Positions 25,115 through 34,259 of a stretch of DNA of 64,000 nucleotides are shown piece by piece. The notes below the pieces were generated by a model, which searched no databases, was not told the origin of the DNA, and saw only the letters and a program-made list of their open reading frames with translations. Position 1 is the stretch's first letter. Each line of letters opens with the position of its first letter. Source of the DNA: Magnetofaba australis IT-1 (GTDB lineage: Bacteria > Pseudomonadota > Magnetococcia > Magnetococcales > Magnetococcaceae); the NCBI RefSeq assembly GCF_002109495.1, contig NZ_LVJN01000015.1, positions 248,001 to 312,000 on the forward strand, read 5' to 3'. The translations under genes and the position numbers were made by a program.

Positions 25115-25544
25115 CGAAACCTCCGGGCGGTGTGGTTCCAATTTCCGTGAGCCCGCTACTGGAGCGGTCAGGATCCTGTATCGCCTCTAGCTCTGTAATA
25201 TGTCGACTCTTTTCCCGGATGCAGGTTTGCAGCTCCTGACGATAGCGCAAGCCAAACAGCAACCCCAGCACTCCTGCCAACACGCCTGCAAAAACCCAGC
25301 CGGGGCTGACGCCCACCGTCATCTGCTGCACCTGGACCGCGCCATTAAATGATGGAATCATCTGCGCATCGATTAGCTTGTCCATCACCGCCATGGCAAT
25401 GAAATAGAGCCCCACCATGAACACAAGCGTCGCGCCAAGCCGATTGGTGACGCTCACAGACGCTTTGAGCCATTGACCTCGCTTTATAAACTCATAGTCC
25501 CGCGCGTTCAGTTTTGGCTTGGGACGCGGCTTCTTTGTCGCCAT
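25107..25544 (-). CDS. Hypothetical membrane protein, first gene of pair
   Basis: 145 residues. A Lys/Pro-rich N-terminal tail (MATKKPRPKPKLNARDYEF) precedes one hydrophobic segment (GATLVFMVGLYFIAMAVM) and then a second (WVFAGVLAGVLGLLFGL), ending in a charged, Thr/Pro-rich tail. No family is recognised. It overlaps the next gene by 8 bases. A 7-bp palindrome (25591-25606) and an AT-rich promoter-like stretch lie upstream. Confidence 0.6.
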   Translation of the reverse strand: MATKKPRPKPKLNARDYEFIKRGQWLKASVSVTNRLGATLVFMVGLYFIAMAVMDKLIDAQMIPSFNGAVQVQQMTVGVSPGWVFAGVLAGVLGLLFGLRYRQELQTCIREKSRHITELEAIQDPDRSSSGLTEIGTTPPGGFDV

Positions 25545-25590
25545 TATAATATCTATATAATATCATATTGACGGAATTTGGTCCAGAGTA

Positions 25591-25606
25591 GTTCACACTT
25601 GTGAAC
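25591..25606. promoter_or_regulatory. Palindrome GTTCACA-CT-TGTGAAC, possible operator
   Basis: Perfect 7-bp arms with a 2-base centre, 47 bases upstream of the membrane-protein pair, next to an AT-rich TATAATAT stretch. It resembles a dimeric repressor site; the regulator is unknown. Confidence 0.4.
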
Positions 25607-25837
25607 CAATCCAAGGGACAAACCTGGCCAACAATTACTTTTGTATATTTTTATTATGACTGCGCAGAGCGCAGCCCAGAGCCACGGCAGAGAGTTCCAG
25701 ATAGACCGCTGGGCCATCGGCCTTGAGTTTGCGCAGAAACACCTGTCGAGTAGTGTCTGAGCGAGAAGTCCCTCTTGGCTGGCTACGCGCCGCTGGGACG
25801 GGAATTACGGGGGCGGTCACTGAATTAAACCCCGCGC
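25607..25837 (-). other. Gap with possible gene-tail remnant
   Basis: No intact gene. The minus strand at about 25760-25637 reads FLRKLKADGPAVYLELSAVA and onward to a stop without a start codon; it may be a decayed gene end. A GTGACCGCCCCCGTAATTCCC block precedes it on the minus strand, similar to the motif at 44.8 kb. Confidence 0.25.
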
Positions 25838-26150
25838 GCACACACTTTTCGGCGTTCCCAGGCTCCAGCCTCTACTGCAGTTCGCCGTCCTGCGGACGAC
25901 GGCCCTGCGGGCCTGCTCACCGCCGTTTCCCCAACAGCCTCCTTGCAAGCTCGTGGCTTCGTGCTTCTTCTCCAGCTTCCTACTGGAGCCGCCTCTGTTC
26001 AATGGGGAAACGGCCAAAGCCACTGCCAAAGACAAACCGTGGGCGCTGCCCACACCCGCTGGGGGCAGCGGCCCCCAGGCCCCGCCGCCGACCAGTCGGC
26101 GGCCAATTAGATAACGCGAGCCCGCACTCTTTCCCGCACACACCTTTACT
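25838..26150. repeat. Large modular structured repeat, copy 2 (inverted)
   Basis: Same modules as 23050-23340 in reverse order, including the CTGCAG/..GAGCAG junction block, the GCCGTTTCCCC/GGGGAAACGGC pair, the GTGGGCG..GCCCAC and GGGGGCAGCGGCCCCC hairpins, and CGCCGACCAGTCGGCGG. Ends at TTTCCCGCACACACC. Confidence 0.85.
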
Positions 26151-26177
26151 CTGTGCCTGTCACTACCCCACAAAAGA

Positions 26178-26210
26178 AAAGCCCCCGGGGGAAATTCCCG
26201 GGGGCTTTGT
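26178..26210 (-). terminator. Terminator after petC
   Basis: Strong GC stem GCCCCCGGG/CCCGGGGGC with flanking A and T runs, just downstream of the bc1 operon on the minus strand. Confidence 0.85.
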
Positions 26211-26241
26211 CGCGCCTGATCCTCGGAGAGGGGTCGTCAGA

Positions 26242-27084
26242 TCAGTGAATGCGCGCCCAGATGCGGCGCTTGACCGCATACAGCATGGCAGTCAGCACCA
26301 CCAAGTAGAGAACCACCTTCACGCCAGCTTCCTTACGCTCAGTCTGCTTGGGCTCGGAAGCCCAGGCCAAGAACGCCGTGACGTCTTCAGACAGCTGCGG
26401 CAGAGTCGCCTCGGTGCCGTCAGCATACTCCACCGCGTCCGCCATCAGCGGCTGCGGCATGGCGAAGAAGTTGCCGGGGAAGTATTTGCTGAAGTTGTCG
26501 CCGTTGGCGATGCGCGCCACCGCTTGGCGAATCTTCTCTTTGCCTTCAGCGCCATGAGCGCTCATGTGCAGCACGTGAGCCAGCTCTTCGGCTTCAGCGT
26601 CGGTGATTTCGCCATCTTCGTTGGCTTCTTCCACCTTAGCCGCTTCCTCTTCGTTCAGATAACCGGTGAGGATGCCGTAGACATAGTTCTCATAGCCCTT
26701 GCGCGCCTTGGTCATCAACGACAGGTCGGGCGGCACGGTGCCGTAGGACTCTTTGGCGTCTTCCGGCGCCAATTCGGTGATCATGAAGTCCTTTTTGTTC
26801 TTACCCGCAGTTTCGGCCAGCGCGTTGACGTCAGCCTCGGAGAGGCCCACGGAACGCAGATGGTCGAACTTGATGTACTTGATGCTGTGGCAGCCCAAGC
26901 ACACCTCGGTGGCCACCTGCGCGCCGCGCTTGATCTGCGCAACGTCGAAGCGACCAAAGGCGCCTTTGTGGCCCCACTCCATTTCAGGAAGGGCAACCCC
27001 TTCGCTGGCGGCGGCCCATTGCGGGGCGCCAAAACCCATACCGACCATCAGAGCCGACAGGGCAATCGCTTTTTTCAGTTTCAT
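26242..27084 (-). CDS. petC: Cytochrome c1 of the bc1 complex
   Basis: 280 residues from MKLKKAIAL with a signal peptide to AAAS. The heme site is EVCLGCHSIKYI, with LRSVGL after it, and the distal Met region is NFSKYFPGNFFAMPQPL. The C-terminal helix VVLYLVVLTAMLYAVKRRIW anchors it to the inner membrane. It carries an acidic insertion of about 50 residues between YGILTGY and NFSKYFPG (NEEEAAKVEEANEDGE and onward) longer than in typical c1 proteins. Third gene of petABC, 19 bases after petB. Confidence 0.92.
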   Translation of the reverse strand: MKLKKAIALSALMVGMGFGAPQWAAASEGVALPEMEWGHKGAFGRFDVAQIKRGAQVATEVCLGCHSIKYIKFDHLRSVGLSEADVNALAETAGKNKKDFMITELAPEDAKESYGTVPPDLSLMTKARKGYENYVYGILTGYLNEEEAAKVEEANEDGEITDAEAEELAHVLHMSAHGAEGKEKIRQAVARIANGDNFSKYFPGNFFAMPQPLMADAVEYADGTEATLPQLSEDVTAFLAWASEPKQTERKEAGVKVVLYLVVLTAMLYAVKRRIWARIH

Positions 27085-27103
27085 GATGCGAATCCTCCGT
27101 CTA

Positions 27104-28309
27104 TTACAGGCTCTGGGGCACGGGTTTGGGTTTTTCAATATTGAACGCCGTCACAAACCACAGCAGGAAGAAGTAGCTGAAGTAGATGGCGGTGGCGGTG
27201 CGGCCAATGACCACGATGGGCAGACCCATCACCACGGCGTTGGCCGGATTGTAGCCGACCCAGCCCAGCACGAAGCAGTCGATCAGGAAGATCCAGAACA
27301 GACCAGCCGACAGCGGACGGTAACGGAACGAACGCACCGGCGAACGGTCCAACCAGGGAAGCACAAAGAGGATGGCGATCGCGCCGCCCATGGCCACCAC
27401 GCCAGCCAACTTGGACATGGAGCCCAGGAAGTCGATGGAGCGCAGGATGGCGTAGAAGGGCAGGAAGTACCACTCCGGCACAATGTGCGGAGGCGTCTTC
27501 ATGGGGTTGGCCTCGATGTAGTTATCGGGCTCCAGGAAGAAGTTGGGCGAGAAGAACAGGAAGCTGCAGAAGATGATCAGCAGCACGCCCATGCCGTACA
27601 GGTCCTTGATGGTGAAGTAAGGATGGAACGGAATGGTGTCTTTCTCTTCCAGGTCGATGCCGTCCGGGTTGTTGGAGTGCACCGCATGCAGCGCCCACAC
27701 GTGCAAGCCAACCACGCCAACGATGACGAAGGGCAGCAGGAAGTGCAGCGAGAAGAAGCGGTTCAGGGTCGGATCGCCGACGGTGAAGCCGCCCCACACC
27801 CACACCAGCAGCGGATCGCCGATGACGGGAATCGCGCCGATGAGGTTGGTGATCACCGCCGCTCCCCAGAAGGACATCTGGCCCCAAGGCAGCACGTAGC
27901 CCATGAAGGCGGTGGCCATGAGCAGGAAGAAGATGATCACGCCGAACCACCACAGAATCTCACGCGGGCTGCGGTGCGAACCGAAGTACATGCCGCGCAG
28001 GATGTGGACGTAGACGGTGATGAAGAAGAACGTGGCGCCGTTGGCGTGCATGTAGCGCAGCAGCCAGCCCCAGTTCACGTCGCGCATGATGTGCTCGACG
28101 GAGTCGAACGCCAGCATGGCGTCGGGCTTGTAGTGCATGGCCAGGAAGATGCCGGTCAGCAACTGAATGATCAGCATCGTCAACGCCAGCGAACCGAAGT
28201 TCCACCAGTAGTTCAGGTTTTTGGGCGTCGGGTATTCCAGCGCCTGGGAGCGCATCACCTCGGTTACCGGCAGACGATCGTCCACCCACCCCATAATGGA
28301 TTTAAACAC
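27104..28309 (-). CDS. petB: Cytochrome b of the bc1 complex
   Basis: 401 residues, the full-length eight-helix form. The Qo-site PEWY motif is present (IVPEWYFLPFYAILRS). Heme ligands lie in the two His pairs of helices B and D (LAMHYKP, YMHANGATFFF, FSLHFLLPF, GLHVWALHAVHS). It catalyses quinol oxidation with the Rieske protein and c1. Middle gene of the operon: 39 bases after petA and 19 before petC. Confidence 0.96.
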   Translation of the reverse strand: MFKSIMGWVDDRLPVTEVMRSQALEYPTPKNLNYWWNFGSLALTMLIIQLLTGIFLAMHYKPDAMLAFDSVEHIMRDVNWGWLLRYMHANGATFFFITVYVHILRGMYFGSHRSPREILWWFGVIIFFLLMATAFMGYVLPWGQMSFWGAAVITNLIGAIPVIGDPLLVWVWGGFTVGDPTLNRFFSLHFLLPFVIVGVVGLHVWALHAVHSNNPDGIDLEEKDTIPFHPYFTIKDLYGMGVLLIIFCSFLFFSPNFFLEPDNYIEANPMKTPPHIVPEWYFLPFYAILRSIDFLGSMSKLAGVVAMGGAIAILFVLPWLDRSPVRSFRYRPLSAGLFWIFLIDCFVLGWVGYNPANAVVMGLPIVVIGRTATAIYFSYFFLLWFVTAFNIEKPKPVPQSL

Positions 28310-28348
28310 GGGTCAACCTCCTTATTTCTTGTATGGCTGGCCCGCGGC

Positions 28349-28879
28349 TTAGGCCACAGCCTTGCCGATTACCAGAGTGCTGTCGTCTTTGAATTCGTAG
28401 TAGGGCACCTCGAGGTTGCGGGGAGCCGGGCCCTTACGAATGCGACCGGAAGTGTCGTAGTGGGAACCGTGGCAGGGGCACAGGAAGCCGCCGAAGTCAC
28501 TGGTGCCCACCGGCTGCGGCACACAGCCCAGGTGGGTGCAGATGGCCAGCACCACCAACCACTCGTCCTGTTTGACGCGGTCGGCGTCGTTCTGCGGGTC
28601 GGGCAGATCGGCCTTGTCAGACTCTTTAGCCAGGGCGATCTGCTCGGCGTTGCGATGCAGAATGAACACCGGCTTACCCTGCCAGGGGACGGTGATCATT
28701 TGGCCTTCGGCGATGGAGCTAACGTCCACCTCAGTGGTGGCGGCCGCCAGCACGTTGGCGGCGGGGCTCCAGGAGTCGATGAAGGGCCAGGCGGCCAGAC
28801 CCACGCCCACCACGCCTACGGCGCTGGTGGCGGTGATCAGGAAATCCCGGCGGTTCTCTTCAGCATGCTCGTTAACCAT
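28349..28879 (-). CDS. petA: Rieske iron-sulfur protein of the bc1 complex
   Basis: 176 residues from MVNEHAEENRRDFLIT, a twin-arginine signal/anchor. The 2Fe-2S ligands are in CTHLGCVP and CPCHGSHYD. First gene of petABC. The frame is open upstream, but this start carries the Tat motif at the expected place. The upstream region is shared with the divergent trmL gene, about 260 bases away. Confidence 0.95.
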   Translation of the reverse strand: MVNEHAEENRRDFLITATSAVGVVGVGLAAWPFIDSWSPAANVLAAATTEVDVSSIAEGQMITVPWQGKPVFILHRNAEQIALAKESDKADLPDPQNDADRVKQDEWLVVLAICTHLGCVPQPVGTSDFGGFLCPCHGSHYDTSGRIRKGPAPRNLEVPYYEFKDDSTLVIGKAVA

Positions 28880-29137
28880 CGGTTCTCTTGCCTCCGAAAG
28901 TGTCGAGGAGTCGCGGTCGCCGACATGGCGGCCTGTGGGACGACTTGTAAGGCGGCTCCCCAACCTATGGGTGATGCCTCCCATTTTTGCTGCGCGTTCA
29001 GTCTCTTGGTTGAACTTTGCAGCGTATCAGCACATACTAATAATTTAATAAAATCAGCGTAACATCGCACATGAAAGCCGCCTCGTCAAGCCTCATTTGG
29101 GAACGGACGGCGGCTTCGGGGCGTGGGGAGCAGCGGC

Positions 29138-29653
29138 ATGCAAGAGGGGTCTGACGGAGCGCGATTGGTCGGTGGTCCACCCGGCAACGGGGTGTTGAAA
29201 GTGGCGCTGCTGCGCCCGGAGATTCCGCCCAATACGGGCAACATCATGCGCTTGTGCGCAGCCACTGGGTGTGAATTGCACTTGATCGGGCCGTTGGGCT
29301 TTCGTCTGGATGAGGCGTCGCTCAAGCGTGCGGGGATGGATTATCGGCATTGGGCGCAGGTTTTTCGCTATGCCGACTGGGATGCGTTTTGCGCATCCGA
29401 GGCGGGCCAGGGACGCATTATTCCGGTGAGCACGCGCGGCGCACAGCGGCTGGATCAACTGACCATTGCGCAGGGAGATCTGTTTCTGTTCGGCGCGGAG
29501 GGCAGTGGTTTGCCCGCCGAGATTCTGGCTCAGGCGCCGCAGGTGGCGCGCATCCCCATGACGGCCCAGGCGCGCAGCTTGAACCTGGCCAACAGCGTCG
29601 CCATCGTCCTGTATGGGGCGCTGGCGACGCTGGGGTATCCAGGGTTGGAATAG
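29138..29653 (+). CDS. trmL: tRNA (cytidine(34)-2'-O)-methyltransferase
   Basis: About 171 residues with the SPOUT-family knot: LLRPEIPPNTGNIMRLCAAT at the N-terminus, LFLFGAEGSGLP in the middle and RSLNLANSVAIVLYGAL at the C-terminus. It methylates the wobble ribose of tRNA-Leu. GGGAG lies before MQEGSDG. An optional longer start at 29123 exists. It converges with the outer-membrane-like gene, 4 bases apart. Confidence 0.93.
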   Translation: MQEGSDGARLVGGPPGNGVLKVALLRPEIPPNTGNIMRLCAATGCELHLIGPLGFRLDEASLKRAGMDYRHWAQVFRYADWDAFCASEAGQGRIIPVSTRGAQRLDQLTIAQGDLFLFGAEGSGLPAEILAQAPQVARIPMTAQARSLNLANSVAIVLYGALATLGYPGLE

Positions 29654-29657
29654 GTTC

Positions 29658-30431
29658 TTAGAAGCCCACCGCCAGTTCGGGACCGTGGGCCACCTCCTCC
29701 TCGGTGAGGTTGAGATTGTCGTTCTCAAAGGTGGTCATGCGGGCGTTGTAGCGCACTTCCAGATAGCGGTCGTTGTTGAATGTGTGGCGATAGCCCAGAT
29801 GGCCCTCAATGACGCGCACGTCGGCGTTGCCGCGATCCTCGGTGACGCCGTTGACCTCCAGTTCGTTCTCATGGGTGCGACCCAGCGCCAGCGATACCCC
29901 GGCCAGCGCCAGATCCCTCTTGTCGGCGGTGATGGGCGCATTCACCTGCGCCCCCAGTTGGCCCAACACGGCGCCCTGGCGTGCTTGTAGATTGACCCCA
30001 TCCAGGTCGTTCTTGTTGTCCAGGCGCAGATAGCGCACCCCGTACAGCAGATGCACCGCGCCGGTGGCGTCCAGCCGTGAGCGGCCCTGCAGGGCCAGAT
30101 CGATGCGTTTGCGGGTGGCGTCGCCATCAAAGCCGGTGACGCCGAAGCTGCTGCTCTCCGGGCGCGTGACGCGCTCGTAGAGGGCCGACATCACCACCCC
30201 ATGGCGGCCCCAGGATTTGGGTTGTAGGGCGATATCCACGCCGCCGGCGAGAGCGCGTTTGCTCTTTTTGTGGACGCGCGCGCCATTCTGCTCGTCATAG
30301 CTTTTGACCGCCGGGTAGGCGATGCGCGGGGTGATGGTGATGGCCACGGCGTTGACGGTGATGGCGTCGGCGCTGTGGGGCAGGGCGAGGCCGACAGCGA
30401 AGGCGGCGGCCAGGGCGAGAGGACGAATCAT
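29658..30431 (-). CDS. Putative outer-membrane beta-barrel protein
   Basis: 257 residues with a signal peptide (PLALAAAFAVGLALPHSADA). The rest alternates polar and hydrophobic residues in strand-like runs such as AVHLLYGVRYLRLDNKND, ALAGVSLALGRTHENELEV and YLEVRYNARMTTFENDN, ending in GPELAVGF with the C-terminal Phe typical of barrels recognised by BamA. No named family is recognised. It lies downstream of gapA and is read in the same direction, but is separated from it by a terminator. Confidence 0.6.
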   Translation of the reverse strand: MIRPLALAAAFAVGLALPHSADAITVNAVAITITPRIAYPAVKSYDEQNGARVHKKSKRALAGGVDIALQPKSWGRHGVVMSALYERVTRPESSSFGVTGFDGDATRKRIDLALQGRSRLDATGAVHLLYGVRYLRLDNKNDLDGVNLQARQGAVLGQLGAQVNAPITADKRDLALAGVSLALGRTHENELEVNGVTEDRGNADVRVIEGHLGYRHTFNNDRYLEVRYNARMTTFENDNLNLTEEEVAHGPELAVGF

Positions 30432-30524
30432 GACGGTGACTCCAGTTTCTGTTTGCCGCGTCCGGGTGGTGGGCGCAGCGAGCGATTCTGGAGTTCTTTT
30501 CGGCGTTCGAGCGCCGCGCAATGA

Positions 30525-30558
30525 GCAAAAAAAGCCCCGGACCAAGCGGTCCGGGGCT
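30525..30558 (-). terminator. Terminator after gapA
   Basis: AGCCCCGGACC/GGTCCGGGGCT stem with a 4-base loop, followed on the minus strand by seven T. Confidence 0.92.
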
Positions 30559-30595
30559 CGTTCGCAATAAGCGAATTTCGCTTATTGGGAATAAC

Positions 30596-31597
<1,002 letters not shown>

Positions 31598-31805
31598 ATA
31601 CCTGCTCCTGTATTCAGTCATAGGTGAAAAATCCGGCCTGTGGCGCCGCTCCCCTTGGAGCGCGCTGCAAGCTCAGGTAGATTACCTTAACCCTATGCCG
31701 GGCCGAATGACAACGACAACGCGGTGGCCGATGCATTCTTCGTCAAACCGTCACGTTGACAGGGCCGCTTCGTCACAAGACTCCCGTTTTCCATGGTTTA
31801 GATTT

Positions 31806-32249
31806 ATGCCCCGCATCACGATAAAGGAGACCGTCCCGTTCAGTCCGGAGCAGATGTACGCCCTGGTGGTGGACGTGGACAACTACCCGCAATTTCTCAA
31901 CTGGTGTGTGGCTGCGCGCATTCTGGAGCAACGTGACGACGCCTTTGAGGCGGAGTTGACGGTGGCTTTTAAAGGGGTGCGCGAGAAGTTTCGCACGCTG
32001 GATAAAATCATCCCCAATGAGAGTGTTGAGATCTCTCTGCTGTCGGGGCCGTTCCGGCATCTGAACAGCCATTGGAAGTTCACCCCGATGATGGGCGGCA
32101 AGCACGCCCGCATCGACTTCTCCATCGACTTTCTGTTCAAGAACCCGGTGCTGAACTTGACTCTGGGGCCGGTGTTTTCGCATATCTCCAAGCAGATGGT
32201 GCAGGACTACCGCAAGCGGGCACAACAGGTGTACGGCTCGGCCAACTGA
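31806..32249 (+). CDS. COQ10/RatA START-domain protein
   Basis: 147 residues of the SRPBCC/START fold: RITIKETVPFSPEQMYALV, DVDNYPQFLNWCVAARILE, HLNSHWKFTP and a C-terminal helix FSHISKQMVQDYRKRA. COQ10-type proteins bind ubiquinone and support respiration; E. coli RatA was named for a ribosome-association effect. No RatB gene follows, so the quinone-chaperone reading is preferred. No clear ribosome site is visible. The frame is open far upstream as an antisense shadow of gapA. Confidence 0.85.
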   Translation: MPRITIKETVPFSPEQMYALVVDVDNYPQFLNWCVAARILEQRDDAFEAELTVAFKGVREKFRTLDKIIPNESVEISLLSGPFRHLNSHWKFTPMMGGKHARIDFSIDFLFKNPVLNLTLGPVFSHISKQMVQDYRKRAQQVYGSAN

Positions 32250-32333
32250 CGCGCTTTCGCGCACACCCTTTTTCCCTTTATGACCTCACGCCAAGCGAAG
32301 CGGCAGCTTCGGAAAGGATAACGGGCGCTGTTT

Positions 32334-33359
32334 ATGAAACTTCACATGGTGAAACTAGCCGCCATCGGCCTGCTGTGCGCGGCTCTGTTGGCGCCGGGCG
32401 GCGCGCGCGCCGAAGATCCCAGCGACGCGGTGGCGCGGGTGGGCGATTGGACTCTGACCCTGGGCGAGGTGGACAAGACCATTCGCGGCAAGCTGTATGA
32501 GTTGGAGAAGCAGAAATTCCGCGCGCGCATCAATGTGATTCAATCGATGATGGGCGAGCATCTGCTTAAGGAAGAGGCCAAAAAACAGGGGTTGAGCACC
32601 GACGCGTTGTGGAAGCAGGAGGTCACCGACAAGGCCCCCGCCATCAGCGATGATGAGGTGAAAGCGTTCCTCGACGCCAATGGCGCGCGTCTGCCCAACG
32701 GCGGCAAGGGGATGGAGGATAAGGTGCGCGCCTTCCTGAGCGATCAGGTGGCGGAGCAGGCGTCGGTCATCTATATGCGTCAATTGATGAGCAAATCCGG
32801 CGGGCAGGTGCGTCTGCAGGAGCCGGAGGAGCCCCGTTACGACATCATCGGCCCTCTGACTGAGGCCAAAGGCGCCAAGTCGCCCAAAGTCTACATCGTC
32901 GAATTCTCCGACTTTGAGTGCCCGTTCTGCCGTCGCGTGCAGCCGGCGCTGAATAAGTTGCTGGAGGAGTATGGCGACCGCGTGCAGCTGATCTTCCGTC
33001 ACTTCCCGCTGTCGGGCCACAAGGCGGCGCCCAAGGCTTCCGAGGCGGCGCTGTGCGCAGCGGAGCAGGGCAAGTTCTGGGAGTACCACGACAAACTGTT
33101 CGGCATGGAAAAGAGCCTCACCGAGGAGAGCTACACCGCCTACGCCAAGGAGATGAAGCTGGATATGGGCAAGTTTGACAGCTGCCTGAACTCCGGCAAG
33201 AAAGCGCAGCGCGTGGCCGACGATGCGGCCGAGGGCGAGCGTTTGGGCATCACCGGCACACCGGCCTTCTTCATCAATGGTCGCAAACTCTCCGGCGCGC
33301 AGCCTTATGGCGAGTTCAAGCGCATTGTGGAGGAGGAGTTGGCGGCGGAAGAGAAGTAA
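32334..33359 (+). CDS. DsbA-family thioredoxin-fold protein with SurA-like N-terminus
   Basis: 341 residues: signal peptide to GGARA, then a helical SurA_N-like segment (GDWTLTLGEVDKTIRGKLYE to about residue 160), and a DsbA/thioredoxin_4 domain with FSDFECPFCRRVQPAL (CPFC active site) and the cis-Pro loop GITGTPAFFINGRKLSGAQP. It is a periplasmic thiol oxidoreductase or disulfide isomerase. Such two-part proteins occur near cytochrome biogenesis genes, but here the neighbours are COQ10 and a terminator. Confidence 0.87.
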   Translation: MKLHMVKLAAIGLLCAALLAPGGARAEDPSDAVARVGDWTLTLGEVDKTIRGKLYELEKQKFRARINVIQSMMGEHLLKEEAKKQGLSTDALWKQEVTDKAPAISDDEVKAFLDANGARLPNGGKGMEDKVRAFLSDQVAEQASVIYMRQLMSKSGGQVRLQEPEEPRYDIIGPLTEAKGAKSPKVYIVEFSDFECPFCRRVQPALNKLLEEYGDRVQLIFRHFPLSGHKAAPKASEAALCAAEQGKFWEYHDKLFGMEKSLTEESYTAYAKEMKLDMGKFDSCLNSGKKAQRVADDAAEGERLGITGTPAFFINGRKLSGAQPYGEFKRIVEEELAAEEK

Positions 33360-33379
33360 CCTTTCGCCACAGGATTGAA

Positions 33380-33420
33380 AAAAAACGGCTCGATGCCAAT
33401 GCATCGAGCCGTTTTTTTTG
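33380..33420 (+). terminator. Terminator after the DsbA-like gene
   Basis: AACGGCTCGATGC/GCATCGAGCCGTT stem with a 4-base loop and eight T; preceded by an A run, so possibly bidirectional. Confidence 0.95.
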
Positions 33421-33452
33421 GCTCTGTACAACGCCAGCGCAAGGCGTTGCGC

Positions 33453-33761
33453 TATAGCAAGTCTAACCGAAAATCGGACATGTTCGGTTTTTGGATAATG
33501 AAAGATATCGAGGGCTATGCCCTCGAGCTCCCAACCACCAAATCGTGATTCAGGCCATCCTTGGCCCTCACCCTTCGGGCTCGCTACGCGAGTCCGATTT
33601 GGCAATCCTGCCAAATCGTGGGGCGCCGCCTCACACCCTGCTGGGGTCGCGGACCCCAGACCCCGCCGCCGACCAGTCGGCGGCCAATCAGTCAGCGCGA
33701 GTTTCACCTGCGTCACGCAAACATTGGACGTTCTGTGCAGTTTTGGTTTTGACCCACTATA
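33453..33761. mobile_element. MITE-like element, copy A
   Basis: 309 bp bounded by inverted ends TATAGCAAGTCTAACC and (reverse strand) TATAGTGGGTCAAAACC. Inside are the TCGAGGGC/GCCCTCGA, GATTTGGCA/TGCCAAATC, GGGGTCGCGGACCCC-type and CGCCGACCAGTCGGCGG hairpins. A 308-bp relative lies inverted at 57631-57938. TA at both ends fits a TA target duplication as in IS630/mariner-type MITEs. No coding capacity. Confidence 0.7.
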
Positions 33762-33770
33762 AGGCGGCGA

Positions 33771-34058
33771 TTATTCGCCGCTCTTCAGTAGCCGCTCCAC
33801 ACCCTTTTCGATGCGGTCGTGACCTTCATCCTCGGAGAACCAGTCGGCGCTGCCCTTCTTGTGGTCGAAGCGGTGATACACCAGCACCTCTTTGCCGATG
33901 GAGGCTACCACCGCCACCGGCTGCTTGGCGAATTCCGCCTCGCGCTGGCGATAGGCTTTCCACGCCGTCAGCGCTTCGTCCTCGCGGGTGGTGTTGACCT
34001 CTTCAAGCACATGGATGCCGTCGTTGTCATAACGCTTCAGATAGACCCGGATCTCCAT
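33771..34058 (-). CDS. Hypothetical small protein
   Basis: 95 residues from MEIRVYLKRYDNDG, with AAGGAGAAGG before the ATG. The product is charged, alpha/beta in appearance (VAVVASIGKEVLVYHRFD), and ends in a helix (DRIEKGVERLLKSGE). No membrane segment, signal or known family is seen. The stop lies 9 bases from the end of MITE A. Codon use matches the chromosome. Confidence 0.6.
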   Translation of the reverse strand: MEIRVYLKRYDNDGIHVLEEVNTTREDEALTAWKAYRQREAEFAKQPVAVVASIGKEVLVYHRFDHKKGSADWFSEDEGHDRIEKGVERLLKSGE

Positions 34059-34259
34059 AACCTTCTCCTTGCACGCGGCGGTCGCGTCGCCAATGGCGCA
34101 ACCCCATGACGGAAAACTCATTATGGCGTTTAGAGTAGCACGGCAGGGCAGGATGGCGCCAAGCGTAACGCACGCTCTCTCCTTGTGAACGATGGACAGG
34201 CTGGCGGGCTGAGGAGCAGCCAAGCAATCCAGGCGGATTTCTGTCGTAGGAAGAGGGGG

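Noticed and set aside
26753-29062. 769-codon open frame opposite the petABC operon
   Set aside because: His/Gln/Glu-rich shadow; all three genes on the other strand have diagnostic heme or Fe-S motifs.
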